This document shows, one piece after another, positions 5,333 to 5,792 of a DNA stretch of 5,792 nucleotides (positions are counted from its first letter, which is position 1; every line of letters starts with the position of its first letter). The translations under genes were made by a program, and so were the position numbers. The DNA is taken from the NCBI GenBank assembly GCA_019241735.1, contig JAFAWN010000089.1:1-5792 (forward strand), in the 5' to 3' direction. The notes below the pieces were generated by a model, which worked only from the letters and a program-made list of their open reading frames with translations, was not told the DNA's origin and searched no databases. Source of the DNA: Terriglobales bacterium. GTDB taxonomy: Bacteria; Acidobacteriota; Terriglobia; Terriglobales; Acidobacteriaceae.

Positions 5333-5792
5333 ATGAGCATCAGCACCGCGAATTCAAGCGAATCTCGCCTGCCACGTATCAATGACACCGCCCCGGATTT
5401 CACCGCCGAAACCACGCAAGGGCCGATAAAGTTCCACGAATGGATTGGGGACGGCTGGGCCGTCCTGTTTTCCCATCCTAAGGATTTCACCCCGGTGTGT
5501 ACTACTGAGTTGGGCTACATGGCAGGCTTACAGCCGGAATTCGCAAAGCGCAATACGAAAATTATTGGACTCAGCGTGGATCCGGTGAGCAGCCATGGCA
5601 AGTGGGCGGCGGATATCGAAGAAACGCAGGGGCACAAGGTTACTTATCCCATGATCGGCGACCCCGAACTGAAGATTGCCAAGCTCTACGGAATGCTCCC
5701 TGCCGAAAGTGGCAACAGTTCCGAGGGACGCACCCCCGCCGACAACGCCACCGTGCGCACGGTTTTTGTGATTGGGCCGGACAAGAAAATTA
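5333..5792 (+). CDS. 1-Cys (Prx6-type) peroxiredoxin, cut by the window edge
   Basis: Reduces hydrogen peroxide and organic hydroperoxides through a single peroxidatic cysteine; cytoplasmic. The ATG at 5333 sits behind an ideal ribosome binding site. The frame stays open for 153 codons to the window end; Prx6 proteins are about 210-225 residues, so roughly a third is missing. Visible: PDFTAETTQGPIKFHEW, the usual first strands; HPKDFTPVCTTE with catalytic Thr53 and peroxidatic Cys56 (family often HPADFTPVCTTE); LSVDPVSSHGKWAADIEE at about 80-97; YPMIGD at 105-110; YGMLP at 119-123; and DNATVRTVFVIGPDKK at 137-152, whose Arg142 should be the third active-site residue. The extended RTPADNATVRTVFVIGP segment marks the Prx6 subfamily rather than typical 2-Cys AhpC. 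It stands alone behind its own regulatory region, diverging from the PilZ gene. Confidence 0.93.
   Translation, partial: MSISTANSSESRLPRINDTAPDFTAETTQGPIKFHEWIGDGWAVLFSHPKDFTPVCTTELGYMAGLQPEFAKRNTKIIGLSVDPVSSHGKWAADIEETQGHKVTYPMIGDPELKIAKLYGMLPAESGNSSEGRTPADNATVRTVFVIGPDKKI

Overview
The window holds five complete genes and one gene cut by the right edge. It looks like an ordinary chromosomal stretch of a mid-to-high G+C bacterium. There is no transposase, integrase, CRISPR array, tRNA or rRNA. The protein style (zinc-ribbon threonine synthase, tandem PilZ protein, 1-Cys peroxiredoxin, short spacers) would fit an environmental group such as Acidobacteriota. That is an impression from family resemblance, not something the sequence proves.

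Left half, about 100-3760: a homoserine branch-point locus. On the minus strand thrC (threonine synthase) is followed one base later by thrB (homoserine kinase). ThrB makes O-phosphohomoserine and ThrC converts it to threonine, so the pair is the last two steps of threonine synthesis. Across an intergenic gap of 116 bp lies a plus-strand PLP enzyme of the cystathionine gamma-synthase/gamma-lyase family. If it is a synthase, it starts the competing methionine branch from activated homoserine. A perfect TATAAT box inside the gap faces thrC and argues for a thrC start inside the longest reading frame.

Middle, about 3761-4980: seven bases after the PLP enzyme comes a small vicinal-oxygen-chelate (VOC) protein resembling methylmalonyl-CoA epimerase. 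It probably shares the PLP enzyme's transcript. It converges, with only 17 bp between stops, on a minus-strand gene with two PilZ domains, both carrying the cyclic-di-GMP binding motifs.

Right end: a 352-bp non-coding stretch (4981-5332) separates the PilZ gene from a divergent 1-Cys (Prx6-type) peroxiredoxin that runs off the window. This gap contains a 12-bp perfect palindrome made of two GGTAAC half-sites, further copies of that half-site, a good sigma70-like promoter facing the peroxiredoxin, and two tiny overlapping reading frames that end in the peroxiredoxin ribosome binding site.

I found no convincing undescribed system. The points most worth a second look are the epimerase-like gene coupled to a transsulfuration enzyme, the GGTAAC cluster, the mini-ORF leader, and a run of eight G near the start of the PLP enzyme gene.
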